A stretch of DNA of 29,950 nt from contig CAYYQX010000007.1 in the NCBI GenBank assembly GCA_964473455.1, forward strand, positions 1 through 29,950, written 5' to 3'. A program made the translations under genes and the position numbers. This document shows, piece by piece, positions 14,753 to 22,597 of the stretch; position 1 is the first letter of the stretch; the number at the start of each line of letters is the position of its first letter. The notes below the pieces were generated by a model that made no database searches, had not been told where the DNA came from, and was given only the letters and a program-made list of their open reading frames with translations. Origin of the DNA: JALELF01 sp964473455 (lineage in GTDB: Bacteria; Bacillota_I; Bacilli_A; RF39; UBA660).

Positions 14753-15556
14753 TTATAGGAAGATAATAGTAATTAATCCTGCAATCACACAATAGTAGAC
14801 AAAATAAATAAGTTTTCCCTTAGTAACGATGTTTCTAAACCACTTTGTACTAAAATAAGTAAATATAAATGCCATAACTGTTGCGATTAAATAATAAATA
14901 ATTAAAGAAGAATCAATGTTTACTAAATCTTTAACACCTAAAACCATAGTCGCTATTGAAATTGGAATATATAACATAAATGAAAACTTGAAAGCAACAT
15001 CTCTTTTAAGGTGCTCTTTCATCCCACCTACAATTGTCGCACCACTTCTACTAATACCTGGAATTAAGGCTACAACTTGAAATAAACCTATTATTAAAGC
15101 TTTTTTAAATGTTATTTCATCGTCGCTATATTTTCCTTTTAAGTCTTTAATTAAATATAAAAACAATCCCGTAATTAGAAGAGTAACGCCAACAAACTTA
15201 ATGTTTCCTTCTAAAAAGTCAAATATACCTAATTTTACTACTAATAAACCTAAGAGAGCTGCCGGAATAGTTCCAACAACAACCAATAAAACATATTTAA
15301 AATCATTATAATAAGTCTTGTCTTTTTTTGTTAAGTATTTAAAAAAGTTTGTTATTAATTTTATAATATCTTTTCTAAATATTAAACATATTGCAAGAAA
15401 ACTACCAAAATTAGTAATAATTGACAATAATTCATAATCAATATTGGCACTTTCCATTAAAGATTTAACAATTAATAAATGTCCGCTTGAACTAACAGGG
15501 ATTGGCTCTGTAAATCCTTGCACTATTCCTAGTATAATAAATTTTATTATTTCCAT
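14753..15556 (-). CDS. uppP: Undecaprenyl-diphosphatase UppP (BacA family)
   Basis: An integral membrane phosphatase that recycles undecaprenyl diphosphate, the lipid carrier for peptidoglycan. From ATG 15556 (AGGTGA five bases upstream; the GTG at 15565 lies in that ribosome site) it has 267 aa, the normal size. Both family motifs are intact: QGFTEPIPVSSSGH (Glu17 to His26) and PGISRSG (166-172). About seven hydrophobic segments cover the rest. The usual phenylalanine-leucine pair after TE is Pro-Ile here. Its presence implies a peptidoglycan cell wall. It diverges from rlmD and is likely a single-gene unit; a TATAAT lies at 15579-15574 on the minus strand. Confidence 0.95.
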   Translation of the reverse strand: MEIIKFIILGIVQGFTEPIPVSSSGHLLIVKSLMESANIDYELLSIITNFGSFLAICLIFRKDIIKLITNFFKYLTKKDKTYYNDFKYVLLVVVGTIPAALLGLLVVKLGIFDFLEGNIKFVGVTLLITGLFLYLIKDLKGKYSDDEITFKKALIIGLFQVVALIPGISRSGATIVGGMKEHLKRDVAFKFSFMLYIPISIATMVLGVKDLVNIDSSLIIYYLIATVMAFIFTYFSTKWFRNIVTKGKLIYFVYYCVIAGLITIIFL

Positions 15557-15594
15557 ATCTTTCACCTTAATTAATTATAACTTTTTATTTAACA

Positions 15595-15612
15595 ATAGTA
15601 AATGTTTACTAT
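15595..15612. promoter_or_regulatory. 18-bp palindrome between uppP and rlmD
   Basis: ATAGTAAATGTTTACTAT is a perfect inverted repeat with 8-bp arms around TG. It sits in the divergent promoter region, over the likely uppP -35 (15597-15602, TTTACT on the minus strand). This is the position of a repressor operator. The cognate regulator is not identifiable here. Confidence 0.6.
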
Positions 15613-15658
15613 AAAAATATTTGAAATGGTGTTAAAATAAGATGGAGGATTGAATTTT

Positions 15659-16867
15659 ATGGAAGTAGAAATAGTTTCTCTTGATCACTATGGTAGAGGA
15701 GTTTCAAGACTAAATGATAAAATTGTTTTTGTTAAGAACGCTTTAGTAGGTGAGAGAGTAAAAATAAAAGTTACAAAAGAAAAAAAAGACATTACGGAAG
15801 CTCAAGTTGTTGAATATATAACCAAAAGTGAGGCGAGAATTGTCCCAAAGTGCCCATATTACGGAACTTGTGGTGGGTGCAATTTAATGCATATGAACTA
15901 CAATGAACAATTAGAATTTAAAAAAAACAAAGTGGAAGAAGTATTAAAAAAGTTTGCTGATGTTGAATTTAAAATAGATAGAATTATTTCAAGTAAAGAG
16001 TTTTATTATCGAAATAAAATAACGCTTCAAGTACAAGAGAAAGTTGGCTTGTATAAAGAGAATAGTTTTGAAATAGTACCAATTGATGCTTGCTTAATAT
16101 GCAACGAGAAAATAAATGAAGTAATTAAAAAGTTGAAGAAGTTAGATTTAAAGAATATAGGAAAAATAGTAATAAAAGTAACTAATTTAAATGAAATAAT
16201 GATAATTTTTTACTTAACTGGAGAAGTTGATGAAACAATATTTGCTAGTTTAAAAGAAAAAAATATTTCTATTGTAAAACATTATGAAAACAAATATGAA
16301 GTACTATTTGGTAATGACTATATAACAGAAGTTATTGGTGATTATAAGTTTAATATATCAGCAGATTCTTTCTTTCAAGTAAACACAAAGCAAGCAATAG
16401 AAATGTTTGAGGTTATAAAAAATAATATTGACGAAGCAGATACTTTGCTAGACTTATATTGTGGGACTGGAACAATAGGAATATCTTTAAGTAAGAATGT
16501 AAAAAGAATAATTGGGATTGAAGTTAATAGATTTGCCATAGAAGACGCTATTAAAAATGCCAAAATAAATAGTGTTAATAATATAGAGTTTCTATGCGGT
16601 AAGGTAGAAAATTTAATTGATAAAGTAAATGATGTTGATACAATAGTTGTGGATCCTCCAAGAAGTGGGCTAGATAAAGTTACAATTGATAATATTTTAA
16701 GGTTAAATGTTAAAAAATTAATTTATGTTTCTTGTGACCCAGTAACTTTAGCGCGAGATTTAAAAGTTTTAAAAGAAAAATACAATATAAAAAATATAAC
16801 ATTAATAGACATGTTTCCAAATACCCATCATGTTGAAAGTGTAGTTAGTTTGGAAATAAAGGAGTAA
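15659..16867 (+). CDS. rlmD: RlmD/RlmCD-type 23S rRNA (uracil-C5) methyltransferase
   Basis: A SAM-dependent RNA uracil-5-methyltransferase of the TrmA/RumA family, 402 aa. The TRAM RNA-binding domain covers about 1-55. The Fe-S cluster cysteines follow in CPYYGTCGGC (Cys65, Cys71, Cys74). The SAM site is DLYCGTGTIGISL. The catalytic-loop motif VVDPPRSGLD and the catalytic Cys in YVSCDPVTLARD are intact. The start is taken as ATG 15659 with GGAGG at 15644-15648; a TTG at 15650 is too close to that site. In Bacilli a single enzyme often does both U747 and U1939; which applies here cannot be seen. It leads an operon with the PHP gene five bases after its stop. Confidence 0.92.
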   Translation: MEVEIVSLDHYGRGVSRLNDKIVFVKNALVGERVKIKVTKEKKDITEAQVVEYITKSEARIVPKCPYYGTCGGCNLMHMNYNEQLEFKKNKVEEVLKKFADVEFKIDRIISSKEFYYRNKITLQVQEKVGLYKENSFEIVPIDACLICNEKINEVIKKLKKLDLKNIGKIVIKVTNLNEIMIIFYLTGEVDETIFASLKEKNISIVKHYENKYEVLFGNDYITEVIGDYKFNISADSFFQVNTKQAIEMFEVIKNNIDEADTLLDLYCGTGTIGISLSKNVKRIIGIEVNRFAIEDAIKNAKINSVNNIEFLCGKVENLIDKVNDVDTIVVDPPRSGLDKVTIDNILRLNVKKLIYVSCDPVTLARDLKVLKEKYNIKNITLIDMFPNTHHVESVVSLEIKE

Positions 16868-16872
16868 GAGTT

Positions 16873-17745
16873 ATGATAGATTTACACATTCATTCAACTC
16901 ATTCTGATGGAACAGATTCAGTTATAGAAATACTAAAAAAAGCTGAAGAATTAAAGCTAGAAATAATTTCAATAACTGATCATGATACGGCAAATGCCCA
17001 CATAGAATTACAAAATATTCGAGTAAGAGATTATTATTCGGGTAAAATAATAATAGGTGCAGAATTTAAAAGTATATATAAAAAAATACCAGTAGAAGTT
17101 TTGGGCTATGGCTTTGATATTGATAAAGTTTCAGCTATTACTAATCCTAAAAAAGAAAAAAGAGAAAAAGAACATTTACAATTTATGAAAGACACAGGGA
17201 AGCTGATTAACTTAAAATTTGATGACAAAATAGAAGTTGATGAAAATCATGTTTTTGCTTCTGACTTGTTTGGACAAGAGATATTTAAATATGATGAGAA
17301 TATTGAAATAATAAAGAAATATAATTTAGGAACAAAATGGAAAGAGTTTTATAGAAATGCGCAAACAAATCCTAAAAGTATATTTTATATAGACGAAACT
17401 GCAAAATTACCACCGTTAGAAAAAATAATTGATACAATTCATAACGCCGGTGGCTTTGCTTTTCTTGCTCATCCTTTTGAATATCCTTTCGAAAACAAGT
17501 TAGAAACCATAGAAATGTTTATAAATGAGTATAATATTGACGGATTAGAATGTTTTTACTCTAAATTTAGTGATGAACAAATTAAAAGCTTAGTAAAACT
17601 TTGCAAAAAATATAAGTTGCTCATGTCAGGTGGAAGTGATTACCATGGGAATAATTCTAAAGGCATTTTTATTGGGGTTGGACAAAATAATTTGAATATA
17701 ACAAAAGAAGCTCTTGGCAATTGGATAGAAAAATGTATTTTGTAA
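16873..17745 (+). CDS. PHP-domain phosphoesterase (YciV/RNase AM type)
   Basis: A 290-aa PHP-superfamily metal-dependent phosphoesterase. Metal-site motifs are present in order: MIDLHIHSTHSDGTDS (His5, His7), SITDHDT (His about 37), IIGAEF (Glu about 64), FLAHPFE (His about 199) and GGSDYHG (His about 257). Relatives hydrolyse 3',5'-bisphosphonucleotides or trim RNA 5' ends (RNase AM). Placement directly after rlmD and in the same transcript as rbfA fits an RNA-related role, but this is inference. GGAG overlapping the rlmD stop is its ribosome site. Confidence 0.88.
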   Translation: MIDLHIHSTHSDGTDSVIEILKKAEELKLEIISITDHDTANAHIELQNIRVRDYYSGKIIIGAEFKSIYKKIPVEVLGYGFDIDKVSAITNPKKEKREKEHLQFMKDTGKLINLKFDDKIEVDENHVFASDLFGQEIFKYDENIEIIKKYNLGTKWKEFYRNAQTNPKSIFYIDETAKLPPLEKIIDTIHNAGGFAFLAHPFEYPFENKLETIEMFINEYNIDGLECFYSKFSDEQIKSLVKLCKKYKLLMSGGSDYHGNNSKGIFIGVGQNNLNITKEALGNWIEKCIL

Positions 17746-17759
17746 GAAAGGATTAATTC

Positions 17760-18092
17760 ATGAAAGTATATAATAAACTTGTTAGAGATAAAATAATTGA
17801 TATAATAAAAAGTAAGGGAGAAAAGCCCGTTTATAGGACTCTTAATAATGAAGAATATAAAATTGAATTGATAAGAAAACTAACTGAAGAGCTAAAAGAA
17901 TTAGAAGAAGCTCTAAAAGAAGGAAGCAAAGAGAACATTTTAGAAGAATCAAGTGATCTTTTAGAAGTAATAAAAGCGCTAAATGAACTCAATAATTATG
18001 ATATAGATGATATAATAAGATGTATGAATGATAAAAGAGAAAAAAAAGGCGGATTTCAATTAAAACTTTTTCTAGAAAGTGTTGAAGATTAG
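17760..18092 (+). CDS. MazG-like nucleotide pyrophosphohydrolase
   Basis: A 110-aa all-helical protein opening with YNKLVRDKIIDIIKSKG, the signature of the small phosphoribosyl-ATP-pyrophosphohydrolase/MazG-like family. The metal-binding acidic ladder is present: EELKELEEAL (about 39-48) and EESSDLLEVIKAL (about 61-73). Such enzymes split nucleoside triphosphates to monophosphate and pyrophosphate, probably for house-cleaning. AAAGGA at 17747-17752 precedes ATG 17760; it is 14 bases after the PHP gene. Confidence 0.88.
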   Translation: MKVYNKLVRDKIIDIIKSKGEKPVYRTLNNEEYKIELIRKLTEELKELEEALKEGSKENILEESSDLLEVIKALNELNNYDIDDIIRCMNDKREKKGGFQLKLFLESVED

Positions 18093-18107
18093 TAAGGAAG
18101 TGATATA

Positions 18108-19322
18108 ATGAATAAATTTGTAAAAGTAATGATAGCGATAATTTTTGTACTTAGCGCATTATTTTTTAGTTTATATACTTATATCGAAACAACTAAGCAG
18201 AGTATAACAATCACTTCTGATGTTTCTTCTCATTACAATAGTTATGTTAAAACGAATAAAACAAGTATTTTATATGAATACGAGGACAATGAATACAAAG
18301 TTATTGGTATGATTAATGAAGGAGTTTCTCTAAAACTAGATGAAGAAGAAAATTCTTATTTTAAAATATTAAATACTAATTATTATGTTTATTATACTAA
18401 CGTTGATAAGGCTGAAGAAAGTAGCAACAATAGATATAAAAAGTATGTTGTTTTTAATGAAAATGTTATAACAAAAGAAACCTTTAAATTGTATGATGAA
18501 ACCAACACTTTAGTTTTTGAGATAAATGAAGTTAATGAATTTGCTATAATTGTTAAGAATACAGACAAGTATTATGTTGAATACAATGATAATTTATATT
18601 ATATTTTAAAAGAAGATGTTGAAAGTGTTAAAGCAAATATTAATACGAGTGAAAAAACGAGAAATAATATTCGAACACTAGCTTATCACTTTGTTTATAA
18701 ACTAAGTGAAACATGTAGTAATAATATAATATGTCATCCAGCTTCGCAGTTTGATGAACATATGGCTTATTTACAAGAAAACAATTATTTAACTTTAACA
18801 ATGAAAGAATTAGAAATGTTTTTAGATGGTAATATTAGAATTCCACTTAAAAGTGTTGTTATAACTTTAGATGATGGAGTGTTTGCCAAAAACGCCATTG
18901 AAATACTTGAAAAGTATGAGGTAAATGCTACTTACTTTGTTATCACAAGTACAGTTGATATTGATAGTTTAAAGTCAAGCTATGTAGAGTTAGCTTCTCA
19001 TACTGACAATATGCACAACAATTATAGATGTAGTGGTGGTAATCAAGGCTCACAACTTCTTTGTGAAGATGAAGATTTAATAAAGGAAGATTTAAATGCA
19101 AGCATTCAAAAATTAAATAATACAAAATATTTTGCTTATCCTTTTTATGACTTTAATGCTAGGTTAATAGAAATATTAAAGGATGTTGGTATAAAAATGG
19201 CTTTTGTTGGAGCTTATAATGTTAATGGAATAGCTAATTCTAGTACAGATAGGTATAAAATACCAAGATATACGATATGGTCAACAACTACAATGGAAGA
19301 CTACATTGAATTACTTCAATAA
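18108..19322 (+). CDS. Membrane-anchored polysaccharide deacetylase (IcaB/PgaB-like)
   Basis: A 404-aa protein with one N-terminal membrane segment (about 7-26), placing the rest outside. Residues 33-105 look like an SH3-like beta domain. The deacetylase (NodB-homology) domain holds TLDDG (Asp255, Asp256), the metal histidines in SHTDNMH (His298, His303; the H-x4-H spacing seen in IcaB/PgaB, rather than the H-x3-H of peptidoglycan deacetylases) and a FAYPF motif. IcaB and PgaB de-N-acetylate poly-N-acetylglucosamine in biofilm matrix. Peptidoglycan deacetylation is the main alternative. Probably cotranscribed with its upstream neighbours (15-base gap) and with rbfA. Confidence 0.85.
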   Translation: MNKFVKVMIAIIFVLSALFFSLYTYIETTKQSITITSDVSSHYNSYVKTNKTSILYEYEDNEYKVIGMINEGVSLKLDEEENSYFKILNTNYYVYYTNVDKAEESSNNRYKKYVVFNENVITKETFKLYDETNTLVFEINEVNEFAIIVKNTDKYYVEYNDNLYYILKEDVESVKANINTSEKTRNNIRTLAYHFVYKLSETCSNNIICHPASQFDEHMAYLQENNYLTLTMKELEMFLDGNIRIPLKSVVITLDDGVFAKNAIEILEKYEVNATYFVITSTVDIDSLKSSYVELASHTDNMHNNYRCSGGNQGSQLLCEDEDLIKEDLNASIQKLNNTKYFAYPFYDFNARLIEILKDVGIKMAFVGAYNVNGIANSSTDRYKIPRYTIWSTTTMEDYIELLQ

Positions 19323-19351
19323 ATGAATTATAATTAAACAAGGAGGACAAC

Positions 19352-19690
19352 ATGAATTTTAAAATAGATCGAATTAATAATATGATTCTAGAACAATTAA
19401 GTTATATATTAGAAATGGAAGTTAAAGACAAAGACATAAATTTTGTGACAATAACTTCTGTTAAGACGGCAAGAGATTTAGGATTTGCTAAAGTTTACTT
19501 TACGGTATTAAATGGTGATAAAAAATTAACAGAGAATGCTTTAAATAAAGCTAAGGGTTATATTAGAAGATTACTTGCTGATAGAGTAGAGTTAAGGCAT
19601 GTTCCAGAATTAATTTTTGTTTATGATGAATCGATAGAATATGGGCAAAAGATAGAAGACATAATTGAAAAAATACACGAAGAAAACTAA
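19352..19690 (+). CDS. rbfA: Ribosome-binding factor A
   Basis: A 112-aa protein of normal RbfA size and KH-like fold. It binds the 30S subunit during late 16S rRNA maturation. Recognisable stretches are RINNMILEQLSYIL at the start, the central VTITSVKTARDLGFAKVYFTVL and the KGYIRRLLADRVELRHVPELIFVYDESIEYG block. AAGGAGGA at 19340-19347 is a strong ribosome site. The last codons and 9 bases beyond the stop are duplicated 760 bases downstream (20461-20498). Confidence 0.95.
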   Translation: MNFKIDRINNMILEQLSYILEMEVKDKDINFVTITSVKTARDLGFAKVYFTVLNGDKKLTENALNKAKGYIRRLLADRVELRHVPELIFVYDESIEYGQKIEDIIEKIHEEN

Positions 19691-19699
19691 ATAATTTGC
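19662..19699 (+). repeat. Direct repeat, upstream copy (rbfA 3' end)
   Basis: A 38-bp segment, including the last 9 codons of rbfA and its stop, that recurs at 20461-20498 with 35 of 38 bases identical. The two copies bracket the 19732-20388 gene. Confidence 0.85.
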
Positions 19700-19731
19700 A
19701 GGAAATATAAATTTTGTTAGGGGAGAAAAAA

Positions 19732-20388
19732 ATGACAAAAAAAGAACTATATCAAGTAGAGTTGGAAAAAATGAAGAGTTTTAGTCCAATAGGACAAAGT
19801 ACTTGGAACCTAGTATTGGAAGTGGCCTTAAAGGGGGAAATATATGATTATGAAGCTTGCATAGATAGTATAGCAAAAAGATACTCGGTTGATTTAAGGG
19901 ACCCACTGATGAAAGAAATCTGCAAAAATATTAATCAACTTGCAAGAAGATTAAGATATATTTATTATTCATCTTTAAGTTTAGATGAAATTGAGCTTAT
20001 GAGAAAAGAAGAAGTAGAAGAAATAGAACAGATTTACGAGGTATACAAAGATGTAAAGCCTACTTCAAACTTCCACGAAAAGCAAGATGTAAAAAGTTAT
20101 ACACTTGAAGATAATCGGTTAATGGATGCTGAATATTATACTGTGGAAAGCGATAGATATGATGGTAGAGCAATGGATAATCAATTAAGCTATTTGTCCG
20201 CTAATAGTAGTGTGTTAGGCATATCATGGAAAGATGTTACAAAAATGATTTCTGAGATTAAATGGCTTACTCCAGAAGAATATATTAATAGAAAACTCCG
20301 CATTTTTCACTATAGTGAAAGAGAGATTACTGAGGCTCAATTGTATCTTCAGGATAGTTGCCAAGTTGAAGCCGAAAAAAGTATTTAA
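19732..20388 (+). CDS. Hypothetical protein in a repeat-bracketed cassette, 218 aa
   Basis: Not recognised. The start is ATG 19732 with AGGGGAG at 19719-19725; an in-frame TTG at 19714 lies upstream of that site. The protein is soluble, acidic, mostly helical and Tyr-rich. The N-terminal 80 residues (SPIGQSTWNLVLEVALKGE, then KEICKNINQLARRLRYIYY) look like one helical domain. A low-complexity middle (about 105-150) links to a C-terminal helical part with WKDVTKMISEIKWLTPEEYI. No enzyme motif is clear. It has no obvious promoter of its own and would be read from the rbfA operon. The rbfA-tail repeats on either side suggest it was inserted behind rbfA. Confidence 0.75.
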   Translation: MTKKELYQVELEKMKSFSPIGQSTWNLVLEVALKGEIYDYEACIDSIAKRYSVDLRDPLMKEICKNINQLARRLRYIYYSSLSLDEIELMRKEEVEEIEQIYEVYKDVKPTSNFHEKQDVKSYTLEDNRLMDAEYYTVESDRYDGRAMDNQLSYLSANSSVLGISWKDVTKMISEIKWLTPEEYINRKLRIFHYSEREITEAQLYLQDSCQVEAEKSI

Positions 20389-20430
20389 CGAAGAAAAATA
20401 TTAAGTAATTATTAAATTAGTAATAAGAAA

Positions 20431-20453
20431 ATTAGTGTTGGATAAAAACTAAT
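20431..20453 (+). repeat. Small hairpin near cassette end
   Basis: ATTAGT (20431-20436) pairs with ACTAAT (20448-20453). No T tract follows, so it is not a standard terminator. It lies just before the downstream rbfA-tail copy. Confidence 0.4.
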
Positions 20454-20460
20454 CAAGCTT

Positions 20461-20498
20461 TAATTAATAAAATACATGAAGAAAACTAAATAATTTGC
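20461..20498 (+). repeat. Direct repeat, downstream copy (orphan rbfA 3' end)
   Basis: Matches 19662-19699 at 35 of 38 positions, including the former last codons, TAA and the 9 bases after. All three differences fall in the former coding part, as expected for a copy freed from selection. Confidence 0.85.
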
Positions 20499-20502
20499 GT
20501 TA

Positions 20503-20566
20503 CATAGCTTCTATGAAATAAGGTAGTACCGCTAGTAATTAGTCCTTATGTTTGTGGAAGTTTTTT
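20503..20566 (+). promoter_or_regulatory. T-box-like antiterminator/terminator remnant
   Basis: AAATAAGGTAGTACCGCT at 20516-20533 closely matches the T-box consensus before the antiterminator. AAGG (20520-20523) pairs with CCTT (20544-20547), a 7-base bulge TAGTACC stands for UGGNACC, and GCT pairs with AGT. A small stem III-like hairpin (CATAG/CTATG, 20503-20515) precedes it. The tRNA-binding UGGN reads UAGU, one base off. No convincing Stem I with a specifier loop lies upstream. The same segment can fold as one long stem (20508-20523 with 20544-20560, one bulge) followed by T6, a plausible terminator. It lies before the HAD gene and tyrS. It is probably a decayed or atypical T-box. Confidence 0.55.
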
Positions 20567-20579
20567 ATTAGGAGATAAA

Positions 20580-21215
20580 ATGATAAAAAGAATAATATTT
20601 GATTTAGATGACACATTAATTCCTTGGAAAGAAGGAAATGATTTAATGTTTATTCCTATAATAGAAAAATATAACTTAGATTGTTCACATACTTTTATTA
20701 GTAATACTATTGATGAGATAGTAGACAATAATGAAGTACTAACTAAGAAGATATTTTTAAAATTAATGAATGAACACTTAAAAGCTGACTTACCAATTGG
20801 TTTTGTTAATGAAATATTAAAAAGACATAGTAATTGTTTTGAAGTGCTTGATTTAGAAGATATTAAAACACTAGAATATTTAAAATCAAAGTATGAACTA
20901 GTTGTTCTAACTAATTGGTTTGAAAAAGGACAAACAAGAAGATTAAAAAAATCAAAAATAAAAAAATATTTTAAGAAAGTATATGGCCTTGAATCGATGG
21001 CTAAAATAAAACCAAATAAAGAAGCTTTCAAAGAGGCTATCGGAAAGTTTAAAATTGAAGAATGCATAATGATAGGAAATAGTTATAACCATGACATAGT
21101 TCCTGCCTTAGAAATGGGTATGAAAGTGATTATGGTTGATTTAAACAATACAATAAAAGAAAAAAGAGAATATCCAATAGTAAAAAGCATTAAAGAACTA
21201 AAAAATTTACTATAA
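20580..21215 (+). CDS. HAD-superfamily hydrolase
   Basis: A 211-aa cytosolic phosphatase-type HAD protein. Motif I is IIFDLDDTLIPW (nucleophile Asp8, acid/base Asp10), motif II is VVLTNW (Thr about 116), the motif III lysine is in MAKIKPNKEAF, and motif IV is IMIGNSYNHDI. A helical cap lies between motifs I and II (C1 cap, about 20-85). Substrate unknown; relatives dephosphorylate small metabolites or nucleotides. TAGGAGA (20569-20575) sits five bases before ATG 20580. It lies downstream of the T-box-like element and just upstream of tyrS. Confidence 0.88.
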   Translation: MIKRIIFDLDDTLIPWKEGNDLMFIPIIEKYNLDCSHTFISNTIDEIVDNNEVLTKKIFLKLMNEHLKADLPIGFVNEILKRHSNCFEVLDLEDIKTLEYLKSKYELVVLTNWFEKGQTRRLKKSKIKKYFKKVYGLESMAKIKPNKEAFKEAIGKFKIEECIMIGNSYNHDIVPALEMGMKVIMVDLNNTIKEKREYPIVKSIKELKNLL

Positions 21216-21237
21216 ACTATACAAAATAAATGATAAC

Positions 21238-21246
21238 TGTTACAAT
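21238..21246 (+). promoter_or_regulatory. Possible extended -10 promoter of tyrS
   Basis: TGTTACAAT at 21238-21246, about 35 bases before the ATG. No clear -35. The short leader leaves no room for a T-box directly before tyrS. Confidence 0.45.
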
Positions 21247-21280
21247 TAAATCAGATACTCTTTTATGAAAGGAGATTAAA

Positions 21281-22513
21281 ATGAACTGTTTTGAAGATTT
21301 AAACTGGCGAGGTTTAATAAAAGACATTGCGGGAGAAAACTTAAGAGAAAAATTAAATGAACAAAGGCTTACTTTTTATTGGGGAACAGATCCAACCGCA
21401 GGAAGCCTACATTTAGGACATTATTCTTCTTTAGTAATGGCAAAACGTCTTAGTATGTATGGACATAATCCTATTTTATTAGTAGGTGGGGCAACAGGAC
21501 TTATTGGAGATCCAAGACCAAGTGCGGAAAGAGAAATAATTGATAAAGAAGTTTTGAATAAGTATTTTGAAGGAATCAAAAAACAAGTAACTAAGATAAT
21601 ACCAAGCGCTAAAATAGTTAATAATTATGATTGGTTCAAAGACTATAATTATTTAGAATTCTTAAGAGATATTGGAAAATATATAAATATAAACTATATG
21701 ATTAACAAGGATATAATTTCTAGAAGATTAGAGAGTGGAATAACATATGCGGAGTTTTCATATATGTTGGTTCAAGGTTATGACTTTTTATATTTATTTA
21801 GAAATGAAGGCTGTACTTTGCAGGTTGCTGGATCAGATCAATGGGGCAATATTACAACTGGAGTAGAGCTAATTAGAAAAGCAGAAAACAAAGAAGCTTT
21901 AGCTTTTACAATGCCTTTAGTTGAAGATAAATATGGTAATAAATTTGGTAAGAGCGAAGGAAATGCGCTATGGCTTGATTTAAATTTAACTTCATCTTAT
22001 GAACTATATCAGTTTTTAATAAATGTAAGTGATGAGAAAGTTGTAGATTATTTAAAAATATTTACTTTTTTAGATAAGGAAAAAATAGATGCTTTAGAGA
22101 AAAGCAATATTAATGAACCTCACTTAAGAGAAGCTCATAAAGCTTTGGCAAGAGAGATAATAACAGACCTACACGGAGAAAGTGAATATCTTAAAGCTCT
22201 TACTATTAGTGAAAAACTATTTAATCAAGAATTTACATCTTTAAGTACCAAAGATATTTTATTAGGTTTAAAAGACGTTCCAAATTTTACGATTAAAGAA
22301 AATGAAACTGTTTTAGATATGTTAGTAAACAACGAAATAGTTTCAAGTAAAAGAGAAGGAAGAGAACTTCTAACTAGTAATAGTATAAGTATTAATGGTG
22401 AAGTTGTAACTGATGAGAATAGAGTTGTTACAAAAGAGTTATTACTTGATAATAAGTTAATTGTTGTTAGAAAAGGTAAGAAGAAATACTTCTTAGGCAT
22501 AAAAAAATCTTAG
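21281..22513 (+). CDS. tyrS: Tyrosyl-tRNA synthetase
   Basis: A class I aminoacyl-tRNA synthetase, 410 aa, normal for bacterial TyrS. The HIGH-type motif is HLGHY (His44 to His47) after FYWGTDPTAGSL. VQGYDFLYLF and the tyrosine-pocket QVAGSDQWGNI block follow. The KMSKS-type motif is KFGKSEGNALWL (Lys221 to Ser225). An S4 RNA-binding domain ends the protein (REGRELLTSNSISINGE). AAAGGAG precedes the ATG. The last nine codons (YFLGIKKS and the stop) and the terminator are repeated after the next gene. Confidence 0.97.
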   Translation: MNCFEDLNWRGLIKDIAGENLREKLNEQRLTFYWGTDPTAGSLHLGHYSSLVMAKRLSMYGHNPILLVGGATGLIGDPRPSAEREIIDKEVLNKYFEGIKKQVTKIIPSAKIVNNYDWFKDYNYLEFLRDIGKYININYMINKDIISRRLESGITYAEFSYMLVQGYDFLYLFRNEGCTLQVAGSDQWGNITTGVELIRKAENKEALAFTMPLVEDKYGNKFGKSEGNALWLDLNLTSSYELYQFLINVSDEKVVDYLKIFTFLDKEKIDALEKSNINEPHLREAHKALAREIITDLHGESEYLKALTISEKLFNQEFTSLSTKDILLGLKDVPNFTIKENETVLDMLVNNEIVSSKREGRELLTSNSISINGEVVTDENRVVTKELLLDNKLIVVRKGKKKYFLGIKKS

Positions 22514-22533
22514 AAATTCTAAGATCTTTTTTT
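22486..22533 (+). repeat. Perfect 48-bp direct repeat, upstream copy (tyrS tail + terminator)
   Basis: This 48-bp segment (end of tyrS, stop and terminator hairpin) is identical to 24573-24620. The two copies bracket the prepilin gene with 2,039 bases between them. Confidence 0.97.
22501..22533 (+). terminator. tyrS terminator
   Basis: TCTTAG/CTAAGA stem with a small loop, flanked by A7 on the left and, after a C, T7 on the right. It is symmetric and so can work in both directions. Confidence 0.85.
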
Positions 22534-22541
22534 ATTAAAAG

Positions 22542-22570
22542 TTAACAAGAAATAAATAATATGTTATAAT
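22542..22570 (+). promoter_or_regulatory. Strong promoter of the prepilin gene
   Basis: TTAACA (22542-22547), a 17-bp spacer and TATAAT (22565-22570) preceded by TGT as an extended -10. AGGAG at 22587-22591 is the ribosome site. It lies inside the repeat-bracketed unit. Confidence 0.85.
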
Positions 22571-22597
22571 GTGAGTAATAATAAGTAGGAGTAAAGT

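Noticed and set aside
20546..21067. Minus-strand open frame opposite the HAD gene
   Set aside because: The plus strand has all HAD motifs; the antisense protein is a Ser/Phe-rich shadow.
21216..21280. T-box directly upstream of tyrS
   Set aside because: Only 65 bases separate the HAD gene and tyrS, with no T-box core; the T-box-like element lies before the HAD gene instead.
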